From contig JAJKJG010000094.1 in NCBI GenBank assembly GCA_021154065.1, positions 1 through 5,083 of the forward strand: 5,083 nucleotides of DNA, read 5' to 3'. A model generated the notes under the pieces. The model saw nothing but the letters and a program-made list of their open reading frames with translations, searched no databases and had not been told where the DNA came from. Positions 1 through 5,083 of this stretch are shown here, piece by piece. Positions within the stretch are counted from its first letter, which is position 1, and each line of letters begins with the position of its first letter. This stretch comes from Methylobacterium sp. (lineage in GTDB: Bacteria > Pseudomonadota > Alphaproteobacteria > Rhizobiales > Beijerinckiaceae). The position numbers and the translations under genes were made by a program.

Positions 1-1
1 C

Positions 2-211
2 CATCCGGCGACGGCGCCGCTGTTCATCGTCAACCCGCTCTCCGGCATGGGCATGGACAACCTGTTCTCGACCCATCCCTCGACCGAGAACCGCCTCGCC
101 GCGCTCGAGGCTCTGGCGCGCCAGAGCGGCAATGTCCGGCAGCCCTCGGGCTTCTTCGAGCAGGCGGGCGCGAGCCCCTGGGCCGGCCAGCGCCGCGGAC
201 GCTGGAGCTAG
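2..211 (+). CDS. htpX: HtpX membrane zinc metalloprotease, C-terminal part
   Basis: The open frame from base 2 to the TAG at 209-211 gives 69 residues that I recognise as the end of HtpX, an M48-family zinc protease of the inner membrane that helps degrade misfolded or damaged membrane proteins. The diagnostic stretch is [20 protein letters not shown] followed by [12 protein letters not shown], the conserved C-terminal block of the family with its STHP motif. The catalytic HEXXH motif and the transmembrane segments lie to the left of the window and cannot be checked. The last roughly 30 residues are a Gly/Ser/Arg-rich, low-complexity tail (ending [12 protein letters not shown]), as is common in alphaproteobacterial HtpX. 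rsmB begins 3 nt after the stop, so the two genes are probably cotranscribed. The identification is by remembered family motifs; the gene is partial only because of the window edge. Confidence 0.88.
   Translation, partial: HPATAPLFIVNPLSGMGMDNLFSTHPSTENRLAALEALARQSGNVRQPSGFFEQAGASPWAGQRRGRWS
204..207 (+). promoter_or_regulatory. Ribosome binding site for rsmB
   Basis: A GGAG core lies inside the last codons of htpX, 7 nt before the TTG at 215. It supports the TTG as the true start of rsmB, because the next in-frame ATG is 34 codons further on, inside the conserved N-terminal domain. Placing the site inside the upstream gene fits translational coupling of htpX and rsmB. Confidence 0.6.
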
Positions 212-214
212 CGG

Positions 215-1561
215 TTGGCGAAATCCGCGCCGGCCCGGCAACCGCGGCCCGACGACCGCGAGGAGCCGGCAGGCCTGCCGGCGCGGCGGCTCGCCTGGGA
301 CATCGTCGACGAAGTCATGCGCAGCGGCCGGGCGCTCGACGAGGTATTCGAGCGCGCCGCCCGCGCCGCCGCTCTCGAGGCCCGCGACGAGGCGCTGGCG
401 CGCGCCATCGCGGTCGTCGCCTTCCGCCGTTTCGGCACCATCCGCCGGGCGCTCGTCGAGCGGATGGCGAAGGGGCTCCCGAAGGGCGAGCGCGTGCTGG
501 CGCTCCTTGCGACCGCTGCCGCGCAGGTGCTCTTCCTCGACGTGCCGGACCACGCCGCCGTCGACGTCACGGTCCGCCTCGCCCAGAGCGAGGGTCCATC
601 GCGGCACCTCGCCGGGCTCGCGAACGCGGTGCTCCGCCGCCTCGCCCGCGAGCGCGACGCCATCCTCGCCGACGCCGACGCCTTGGCGGTCGACACGCCG
701 GACTGGCTCGCGGCGCGCTGGCGCGCCGCCTATGGCGACGCCGCACACGCGATCGCCGAGGCGCATCGGCGCGGCGGCGCGATCGATCTCACGGTGCGCG
801 CGGATCCGGCGGCCTGGGCCGAGCGCCTCGGGGCGACGCTGCTCGCGACCGGGACGCTGCGCCTCAACGACCGCGGCGCGATCCGCGAGCTGCCGGGCTA
901 CGCCGAGGGCGCCTGGTGGGTGCAGGACGCGGCGGCGGCACTGCCGGCGCGGCTCCTCGATGCGAGGCCCGGGGAGCGCGTCGCCGACCTCTGCGCCGCG
1001 CCTGGCGGCAAGACGGCGCAACTCGCGAGCGCCGGCGCCACGGTGCTCACGGTCGATCGCTCCCGGCATCGGCTCAAGCGCCTGGCCGAGAACATGGCGC
1101 GCCTGCGTCTTGCGGTCGACACCAAGGTCGCGGACGCGCTGACGCTCGAGGCCGAGCCCTTCGACGCCGTCCTCCTCGACGCGCCCTGCTCGGCGACCGG
1201 CACCATCCGCCGCCATCCGGACGTGCCATGGACGAAGCGCGAGGCTGACCTCGCGAAGCTTGTCGACCTGCAGGCGCGGCTCCTCGACAAGGCGGCGGCG
1301 CTGACGCGGCCCGGCGGGCGCCTCGTCTACTGCACCTGCTCGCTCGAGCCGGAGGAGGGCGAGCGCCAGGCCGAGAGCTTCCTCGCCCGCCAGCCCGCCT
1401 TCGCGCCTGTGCCGGTCCGAGCCGACGAGCTGCCCGGCCTCGACGAGGCGATCACGCTGAACGGCGACGTGCGCACGCTTCCGCACCAGGGCGGCGCGGC
1501 GCTCGGGGCGAGCGGCCTCGACGGCTTCTTCATCGCCCGCTTCTCGCGTCGCGGCCCCTGA
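215..1561 (+). CDS. rsmB: 16S rRNA (cytosine-967-C5)-methyltransferase RsmB
   Basis: The 448-residue product is an RsmB/Sun/Fmu-family RNA methyltransferase, which transfers a methyl group from S-adenosylmethionine to C5 of cytosine 967 (E. coli numbering) of 16S rRNA in the cytoplasm. Residues about 22-150 form a helical NusB-like RNA-binding domain (RLAWDIVDEVMRSGRALDEV at 25-44, then FRRFGTIRRAL at 70-80). The Rossmann-fold methyltransferase domain covers about 235-445. Visible motifs are the SAM-binding DLCAAPGGKT (258-267), motif IV DAPCS (322-326, Cys325) and motif VI CTCS (373-376, Cys375). By family precedent, Cys375 is the nucleophile that attacks C6 of the base and Cys325 helps release the enzyme. 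The GLDGFFIARF ending (434-443) is also typical. The length is normal and no key residue is missing. The start is TTG, chosen for its GGAG site. The gene sits 3 nt after htpX. The exact target base is inferred from the family; a related rRNA m5C methyltransferase is possible but less likely given the NusB domain. Confidence 0.93.
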   Translation: MAKSAPARQPRPDDREEPAGLPARRLAWDIVDEVMRSGRALDEVFERAARAAALEARDEALARAIAVVAFRRFGTIRRALVERMAKGLPKGERVLALLATAAAQVLFLDVPDHAAVDVTVRLAQSEGPSRHLAGLANAVLRRLARERDAILADADALAVDTPDWLAARWRAAYGDAAHAIAEAHRRGGAIDLTVRADPAAWAERLGATLLATGTLRLNDRGAIRELPGYAEGAWWVQDAAAALPARLLDARPGERVADLCAAPGGKTAQLASAGATVLTVDRSRHRLKRLAENMARLRLAVDTKVADALTLEAEPFDAVLLDAPCSATGTIRRHPDVPWTKREADLAKLVDLQARLLDKAAALTRPGGRLVYCTCSLEPEEGERQAESFLARQPAFAPVPVRADELPGLDEAITLNGDVRTLPHQGGAALGASGLDGFFIARFSRRGP

Positions 1562-1573
1562 CCGGGCATGATC

Positions 1574-1594
1574 CGGTTAAGGCGGCGTTAACCG
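1574..1594 (+). promoter_or_regulatory. Putative CtrA-binding box (TTAA-N7-TTAAC) in a perfect inverted repeat
   Basis: The core TTAAGGCGGCGTTAAC at 1577-1592 matches exactly the published alphaproteobacterial CtrA consensus, TTAA-N7-TTAA(C). It is centred in a perfect dyad, CGGTTAA (1574-1580) and TTAACCG (1588-1594), with a 7-nt spacer. By eye I find only three TTAA tetramers in the whole window, two of them here at the exact spacing. The box ends 55 nt before the GTG of the heparinase-like gene, a plausible distance for a promoter overlapping position -35. No convincing -10 element is seen. An alternative reading is a weak terminator hairpin for rsmB, but there is no T tract and the half-sites are AT-rich. 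CtrA binding is inferred and not shown. Confidence 0.55.
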
Positions 1595-1636
1595 ACAACG
1601 CCCATCGCAATGCGAGCGGCGCCGCGAGCGGCGGAG

Positions 1637-1642
1637 AAGGAG
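1637..1642 (+). promoter_or_regulatory. Ribosome binding site for the heparinase-like gene
   Basis: AAGGAG lies 5 nt before the GTG at 1648. It is a near-ideal Shine-Dalgarno sequence and decides the non-ATG start: no ATG follows in frame until deep inside the conserved region. Confidence 0.75.
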
Positions 1643-1647
1643 CGGGC

Positions 1648-3408
1648 GTGAAGCGGGGGCCTGACCGTTCGCGACTCTACGGCCTCACCCTGCGGGAGGC
1701 GGGACGTGCGGCGCTCGCTTCGGTTGCGGTTGCGCCGCGCCTCCTCTCGCCGTCGGCAAAGCGCGTCCTGATCGCGCCGCAGGACCTGCGCACGAGCGAT
1801 CCGACTATCGCGAGCGACGTCTATGCCGGCTGTTTCGTCTTCGCCGGCCGGGCGGTCTCGACCGGCGGGCGCTCGCCCTTCGCCTGCGATCCGCCGAGCC
1901 GCGCCTGGGCCGAGGCGCTCTACGGCTTCGGCTGGCTGCGCCACCTGCGCGCCGCCGAGACGGCGCTCGCCCGGGCGAACGGCCGCGCCCTCGTTGCCGA
2001 GTTCCTCGACGGGCGGCCCGCCGGCAGGCGCGTCGCCCGGTGGACGCCGGTGCTCGCCCGCCGCACCGTGTCCTTCTTGGCCCAGTCGCCGCTGCTCCTC
2101 GAGGGCGCCGACCACGAGTTTTATCGCCGTTTCCTGCGCGCGATCGACGAGGCGGGGCGCGAGCTCGATCGCGACATGCGCTTCGCGAGCCAGCCGCTGC
2201 ATCGGCTCACCGCCGCGATCGCGCTCTGCTATGTCGGGCTCTGCTGCGAGGGGCTCGAAGCGCGGCTTCGGCGCACGACCGGCATCCTGGCGCGCGAGCT
2301 CGATCGGCAGATTCTTCCCGACGGCGGCCATCGCAACCGGAACCCGAAGGTCGCGATCGAGCTGCTGCTCGATCTTCTGCCGCTGCGCCAGAGCTATTCG
2401 GCGCGCAGCCTCGAGCCGCCGCAGGCGCTCACCGGCGCTATCGACCGCATGCTGCCGCTGTTGCGTCTCCTGCGGCTCGGCGACGGCGGCATCGCCCGGT
2501 TCAACGGCATGGGCCGCAGCGCCGCCGATGAGCTCGCGACCCTCCTCACCTATGAGGGCGCCCGCGGCCGGCCGATGCGGCGCGCGCCGCATTCCGGCTA
2601 CGAGCGGCTCGAGGCCGGCGAGACCGTGCTGATCGCCGACGTCGGCCCGGCGCCGCCGGTCTCGGACGCGGCCGACGCCCATGCCGGCTGCCTCTCGTTC
2701 GAGCTCTCGAGCGCCGCGCAGGCGATCGTCGTCAACTGCGGCGCGGCCCGCGACGCCGGCGATGAGACCGGGCTTGCCGCCCGCTCGACGGCGGCCCATT
2801 CGACGGCGACGATCGGCGAGGTCTCCTCCGGCCGGTTCCTCATGCGCCAGGGCGCCTGGCCCGAGCGCCTGATCGCGGCATGGCTCACCGGCCGCCTCGG
2901 CCCGGCGCTGATGCGCGGGCCGGCGGCCGTCGCCGTCGAGCGCCAGGATGAGGCGGACGACAAGGCGCAGACCCTGCGCGCCAGCCATGACGGATACCGC
3001 GAGCTCGGGCTCGCCCACGCGCGGCGCTGGCGGCTGTCGGGACGGGGCGACCGCCTCGACGGCGAGGATGCGTTCACGCCGACCGGCACGGACCGCGGCG
3101 CCGAGCCGGCGACGATCCGCTTTCATCTCGCTCCCGGGGTGCGGGCGAGCCTGATCGAGGCCGGCGGCGTGCTTCTCGCCCTGCCGAGCGGTGAGGCTTG
3201 GCAGTTCAGCGCCGAGCGGTTCCGGCCGGAGCTCGAGGACAGCGCCTTCTTCGCCGCCGCCGAAGGCATGCGCCGCACGACGCAGATCGTGCTGCGGCTC
3301 GACAGCGCCGCGTCCGCCACGGTGCGATGGCGCTTCGAGCGCGTGCCGCCGGCGCCGGCCCGGGAGGCCGGGCGCAAGAGTGCCGCGGAGCCGCCGCCGC
3401 TGCCGTGA
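1648..3408 (+). CDS. Heparinase II/III family protein (putative polysaccharide lyase)
   Basis: The 586-residue product resembles the heparinase II/III-like proteins found beside rsmB in many alphaproteobacteria. An N-terminal helical (alpha/alpha toroid-type) region covers about 55-300, with the conserved ILPDGGHRNRNP at 222-233. A C-terminal beta-rich domain (heparinase II/III-like, about 310-565) holds SGYERL (316-321), DAHAGCLSFELS (343-354), IVVNCG (360-365), ASHDGY (445-450) and LSGRGDRLDGED (463-474). Characterised relatives cleave uronic-acid polysaccharides by beta-elimination; the substrate of this subfamily is not known to me, so a lyase role is inferred. I see no signal peptide or membrane segment: the N-terminus is basic and then only mildly hydrophobic (ASVAVAPRLL, 24-33). 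The last 20 or so residues are Pro/Ala-rich and probably disordered. The start is GTG with a strong AAGGAG. An 86-nt gap separates it from rsmB and holds the CtrA-type box, so it may have its own promoter. The length is normal for the group. Confidence 0.85.
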   Translation: MKRGPDRSRLYGLTLREAGRAALASVAVAPRLLSPSAKRVLIAPQDLRTSDPTIASDVYAGCFVFAGRAVSTGGRSPFACDPPSRAWAEALYGFGWLRHLRAAETALARANGRALVAEFLDGRPAGRRVARWTPVLARRTVSFLAQSPLLLEGADHEFYRRFLRAIDEAGRELDRDMRFASQPLHRLTAAIALCYVGLCCEGLEARLRRTTGILARELDRQILPDGGHRNRNPKVAIELLLDLLPLRQSYSARSLEPPQALTGAIDRMLPLLRLLRLGDGGIARFNGMGRSAADELATLLTYEGARGRPMRRAPHSGYERLEAGETVLIADVGPAPPVSDAADAHAGCLSFELSSAAQAIVVNCGAARDAGDETGLAARSTAAHSTATIGEVSSGRFLMRQGAWPERLIAAWLTGRLGPALMRGPAAVAVERQDEADDKAQTLRASHDGYRELGLAHARRWRLSGRGDRLDGEDAFTPTGTDRGAEPATIRFHLAPGVRASLIEAGGVLLALPSGEAWQFSAERFRPELEDSAFFAAAEGMRRTTQIVLRLDSAASATVRWRFERVPPAPAREAGRKSAAEPPPLP

Positions 3409-3413
3409 GCCGT

Positions 3414-3440
3414 AAGGCGGGCGCGCCCGCGCCGCGCCTT
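3414..3440 (+). terminator. GC-rich hairpin after the heparinase-like gene
   Basis: Six bases after the stop codon, AAGGCG (3414-3419) pairs with CGCCTT (3435-3440) and GGCGC (3420-3424) with GCGCC (3429-3433). This gives an 11-bp stem with one bulged G (3434) and a GCCC loop. It is the strongest hairpin I see between genes on this side of the window. No T tract follows, so intrinsic termination would be weak; it may instead stabilise the upstream mRNA 3' end or lessen read-through into cfa. Confidence 0.45.
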
Positions 3441-3449
3441 GACCCCCCG

Positions 3450-3467
3450 GGTCGAAAATGGTCGAAA
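3450..3467 (+). repeat. Tandem GGTCGAAA direct repeat upstream of cfa
   Basis: The 8-bp word GGTCGAAA occurs at 3450-3457 and again at 3460-3467, a 10-bp period that would put both copies on the same face of the helix. It lies 22 nt before the cfa start, between a possible -35-like TTGACC (3439-3444) and the ribosome binding site. It could be an operator or part of the promoter, but I match it to no known regulator and chance cannot be excluded. Confidence 0.4.
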
Positions 3468-3477
3468 GCGCCCGCAC

Positions 3478-3485
3478 AAAGGGGG
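3478..3485 (+). promoter_or_regulatory. Ribosome binding site for cfa
   Basis: AAAGGGGG ends 4 nt before the ATG at 3490. It selects this ATG over an in-frame TTG 17 codons upstream (3439), which sits in the 3' arm of the hairpin and has no purine-rich leader. Confidence 0.6.
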
Positions 3486-3489
3486 CCCG

Positions 3490-4794
3490 ATGACCGCGGC
3501 GGACGAGCGACTGCAAGCTTTCAAGACCATCCTGGCGAGCCTTCGCGAGCGCGTCGGCCTGCCGCTCGGCTTCGTGCTGTGGGACGGCTCGACCGTGCCG
3601 GCGGACCTCGCGCCGGACGCGCTCGCGATCGTCTTCGCCGACGAAGGCGCGATCGCCGGGCTCGTGCGCCGGCCGCGGCTCGATACGCTGTCGAACCTGT
3701 GGGTGTCGAAGCGCGTCGACATCCGCAACGGCACGCTGTTCGACCTCGCCGATGCCCGCCCGACCAACAAGGTGCGCACCCGGGACTTCTGGAAGACGCT
3801 CGACAAATGGGCGCTCGCGAAGCTGGCGTGGAAGTTCTGGCGCACCGACCGCGGCGGACCGTGGCCGCTGGAAGCGATCCCGACCGAGCAGCCCTCGAGC
3901 GGCGACCCGGGCGAGAACAAGCAGAACATCGCCTATCACTACGACGTCTCGAACGCCTTCTACGCGCTCTGGCTCGACGACGAGATGGTCTACACCTGCG
4001 CCTACTGCACGGACTGGAACAACGACATCGACCGGATGCAGCAGGACAAGCTCGAGATCATCTGCCGCAAGCTGCGCCTGAAGCCCGGCGAGACGCTCCT
4101 CGACGTCGGCTGCGGCTGGGGCGCGCTGTCCTGCTACGCGGCCCAGCATTACGGCGTCACCGCCTACGGCGTGACGCTCTCCGAGCAGCAGGTCGCCTAC
4201 GCGCAGGAGAAGATCAAGCGCCTCGGCCTCGAGGGCAAGGTCAGGATCGAGCTCAAGGACTACTCGACCGTCGAGGGCCAGTTCGACAAGGTGGCGGCGA
4301 TCGGCATCCAGGAGCACATCGGCTGGAAAAACTACCCGAAATACTATGCGACCATCAAGCGCGTGCTGAAGCGCGACGGCTTCTTCCTCCACCATGCCAT
4401 CACCCGCCCGGCGAAGCGCACCGACAAGGTGTTCCTGAAGAAACGGCCCGAGTTCGCAATCCTGACCCGCTACATCTTTCCGGGCGGCGAGCTCGACCAC
4501 ATCGGCAACACGGTCCAGAGCCTCGAGCGCAACGGCTTCGAGGTCCATGACGTCGAGGGCTGGCGCGAGCACTACCAGCGCACCTGCCGGCTCTGGCACG
4601 ACCGCCTGCTCGCGAACTACGACAAGGCGGTCGCCGAGGTCGGCGAGGTCAAGACGCGGATGTGGCTCGTGTATCTGGCCGGCTGCTCGATCGCCTTCGA
4701 GCGCAGCGGCGTCGGCCTCTACCAGACGCTCTCGACGCGCCGCAAGCGCGGCCCGTCCGGCCTGCCGCCGACGCGGGCCGACTTGTACCGATAG
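3490..4794 (+). CDS. cfa: Cyclopropane-fatty-acyl-phospholipid synthase family protein
   Basis: The 434-residue product belongs to the SAM-dependent cyclopropane fatty acid synthase family, which adds a methylene bridge across cis double bonds of acyl chains in membrane phospholipids, usually in stationary phase or under acid and membrane stress. An N-terminal domain (about 1-135) precedes YHYDVSNAFYALWLDDEMVY (149-168). The methyltransferase core has LLDVGCGWG (203-211) for SAM binding and GVTLSEQQ (227-234). Compared from memory with E. coli Cfa, the active-site positions are kept: Cys170 in TCAY, Glu275 in QEHIG, His302 and Ile304 in HHAI, and Tyr362 in EHYQRT, matching E. coli Cys139, Glu239, His266, Ile268 and Tyr317. 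YIFPGGEL (328-335) is also typical. The start is ATG with AAAGGGGG before it. It lies 81 nt after the heparinase-like gene and converges with the L,D-transpeptidase gene. A related fatty-acid methyltransferase (such as a mycolic acid synthase-type activity) cannot be excluded from sequence alone. Confidence 0.92.
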   Translation: MTAADERLQAFKTILASLRERVGLPLGFVLWDGSTVPADLAPDALAIVFADEGAIAGLVRRPRLDTLSNLWVSKRVDIRNGTLFDLADARPTNKVRTRDFWKTLDKWALAKLAWKFWRTDRGGPWPLEAIPTEQPSSGDPGENKQNIAYHYDVSNAFYALWLDDEMVYTCAYCTDWNNDIDRMQQDKLEIICRKLRLKPGETLLDVGCGWGALSCYAAQHYGVTAYGVTLSEQQVAYAQEKIKRLGLEGKVRIELKDYSTVEGQFDKVAAIGIQEHIGWKNYPKYYATIKRVLKRDGFFLHHAITRPAKRTDKVFLKKRPEFAILTRYIFPGGELDHIGNTVQSLERNGFEVHDVEGWREHYQRTCRLWHDRLLANYDKAVAEVGEVKTRMWLVYLAGCSIAFERSGVGLYQTLSTRRKRGPSGLPPTRADLYR

Positions 4795-4844
4795 AGCGCG
4801 ATGACTACTCGTTGAGTCGTCATTCCGCTCTACCTCTTTGTTTC
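4792..4844 (+). terminator. Probable terminator of cfa formed by the first palindrome
   Basis: The imperfect stem-loop at 4792-4832 overlaps the cfa stop codon and is followed by a pyrimidine-rich, T-heavy run (CCTCTTTGTTTC, 4833-4844), as in a Rho-independent terminator. The interrupted stem makes its strength uncertain. The second palindrome (4845-4891) could serve the opposing gene in the same way. Confidence 0.45.
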
Positions 4845-4891
4845 AGCATGATCTTTTCCAAAAACCGGTAGCCACTTTTCGGGATCATGCT
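4792..4891. repeat. Twin-palindrome intergenic repeat (RIME-like mosaic element)
   Basis: A 100-bp block made of two palindromes fills the space between two convergent genes. Palindrome A (4792-4832) pairs TAGAGCG with CGCTCTA at its ends and ATGAC/ACTC with GAGT/GTCAT inside, around a GTT loop, with a few mismatches. Palindrome B (4845-4891) pairs AGCATGATC with GATCATGCT at its ends; inside, CCAAAAA (4858-4864) pairs with TTTTCGG (4876-4882) with one mismatch. The order AGAGCG...CGCTCTA, a T-rich link, GCATGATCTTTTCC...TTTTCGGGATCATGC is familiar to me as a sequence dispersed between genes of many Hyphomicrobiales. It fits the description of the Rhizobium-specific intergenic mosaic element (about 100 bp, two large palindromes). 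The family name is from memory; copy number cannot be judged from one window. Confidence 0.75.
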
Positions 4892-5083
4892 TTAACGCGT
4901 CACCACCACCGGCGTGCCGACACTGACGCGCTCGAACAGGTCGGCGATGTCGTGGTTGTGCATGCGGATGCAGCCGTAGCTCGCATAGGTGCCGATCGAG
5001 CCCGGCCGGTTTGTGCCGTGGATGGCGTATTCGCCGCCCGAGAGGGTGAGCGCCGCGACCCCCATCGGGTTGCTCGGCACGCC
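4892..5083 (-). CDS. L,D-transpeptidase (YkuD domain), C-terminal part
   Basis: Read leftward from the window edge to the TAA at 4894-4892, this frame gives the last 63 residues of a YkuD-fold L,D-transpeptidase (begins VPSNPMGVAALTLSG after the edge codon). These periplasmic enzymes form 3-3 cross-links in peptidoglycan or attach envelope proteins to it, using a cysteine nucleophile. The active-site signature is complete: IHGTNRPGSIG, then SYGCIRMHN, with the catalytic Cys codon at 4972-4970 on the minus strand, followed by DIADLFERVSVGTPVVV, the usual end of the domain. The His of HGTN and the S-x-G-C-I-R block are intact. Tyr replaces the more common His in SHGC, a normal variant. The GTG at 5080 codes an internal Val and is not the start; the N-terminal part, including any signal peptide, lies to the right of the window. 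The gene converges with cfa. Confidence 0.92.
   Translation of the reverse strand, partial: GVPSNPMGVAALTLSGGEYAIHGTNRPGSIGTYASYGCIRMHNHDIADLFERVSVGTPVVVTR

Noticed and set aside
132..1142. A 336-codon open frame on the plus strand overlapping the htpX end and rsmB.
   Set aside because: It is Arg/Ser/Pro/Ala-rich in a manner typical of an out-of-frame reading, and it overlaps rsmB, whose catalytic motifs are all in the other frame.
1574..1594. The inverted repeat read as an intrinsic terminator for rsmB.
   Set aside because: The 7-bp stem has AT-rich inner pairs, a 7-nt loop and no T tract after it; the exact match to the CtrA consensus explains it better, though the terminator reading is not fully excluded.
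3439..3489. A longer cfa start at TTG 3439 that would add 17 residues.
   Set aside because: The TTG lies in the 3' arm of a stable hairpin and lacks a ribosome binding site, whereas ATG 3490 has AAAGGGGG just before it.
3198..4550. A 450-codon plus-strand open frame overlapping the heparinase-like and cfa genes.
   Set aside because: It is a frame shadow: Arg/Ala-rich with no motif, while the overlapping cfa frame keeps every catalytic residue.
1588..4599. A 1003-codon open frame on the minus strand across the heparinase-like and cfa genes.
   Set aside because: It is antisense to two well-supported genes and their intergenic DNA. Its translation is rich in Arg, Ala, Glu, Leu and Val with no recognisable domain. 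Long antisense open frames are expected in GC-rich DNA, where stop codons are rare opposite biased codons.
5078..5080. GTG at 5080 (minus strand) as the start of a small 62-residue gene.
   Set aside because: The frame stays open to the window edge, and the residues are the middle and end of a YkuD domain, so this is an internal Val of a longer gene.

Overview
This window looks like a chromosomal segment of a high-GC alphaproteobacterium, most likely of the order Hyphomicrobiales (Rhizobiales). The evidence is the strong G/C bias at third codon positions, the gene order htpX - rsmB - heparinase II/III-like protein, and a roughly 100-bp twin-palindrome intergenic repeat of the kind scattered through rhizobial-type genomes. 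No rRNA, tRNA, CRISPR array, transposase or phage gene is visible. I see no wholly new system; the interest lies in the intergenic DNA.

Layout, left to right. (1) 2-211 (+): the C-terminal 69 codons of the membrane protease HtpX, cut by the left edge. (2) 215-1561 (+): rsmB, the 16S rRNA m5C methyltransferase, starting at a TTG only 3 nt after the htpX stop, so the two are probably cotranscribed. (3) 1562-1647: a short intergenic region with a perfect TTAA-N7-TTAAC sequence, the full consensus of the cell-cycle regulator CtrA, inside a 7-bp inverted repeat. (4) 1648-3408 (+): a heparinase II/III-like protein of 586 residues with no visible signal peptide. (5) 3409-3489: a GC-rich hairpin, then a tandem GGTCGAAA repeat and a purine-rich ribosome binding site. 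(6) 3490-4794 (+): a cyclopropane-fatty-acyl-phospholipid synthase family protein of 434 residues with the known catalytic positions conserved. (7) 4792-4891: the twin-palindrome repeat, which fills the whole gap between two convergent genes and includes the cfa stop codon. (8) 4892-5083 (-): the C-terminal part of a YkuD-type L,D-transpeptidase, cut by the right edge.

Functionally the genes lean toward envelope upkeep: membrane protein quality control (HtpX), lipid tail modification (Cfa), peptidoglycan cross-linking (L,D-transpeptidase) and a putative polysaccharide lyase, with one ribosome-maturation enzyme (RsmB) among them. The first three follow a gene order that I recall as common in this order. 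In many relatives purH follows the heparinase-like gene; here cfa does, which suggests a local rearrangement. The CtrA-type box raises the possibility that the heparinase-like gene is controlled by the cell cycle.
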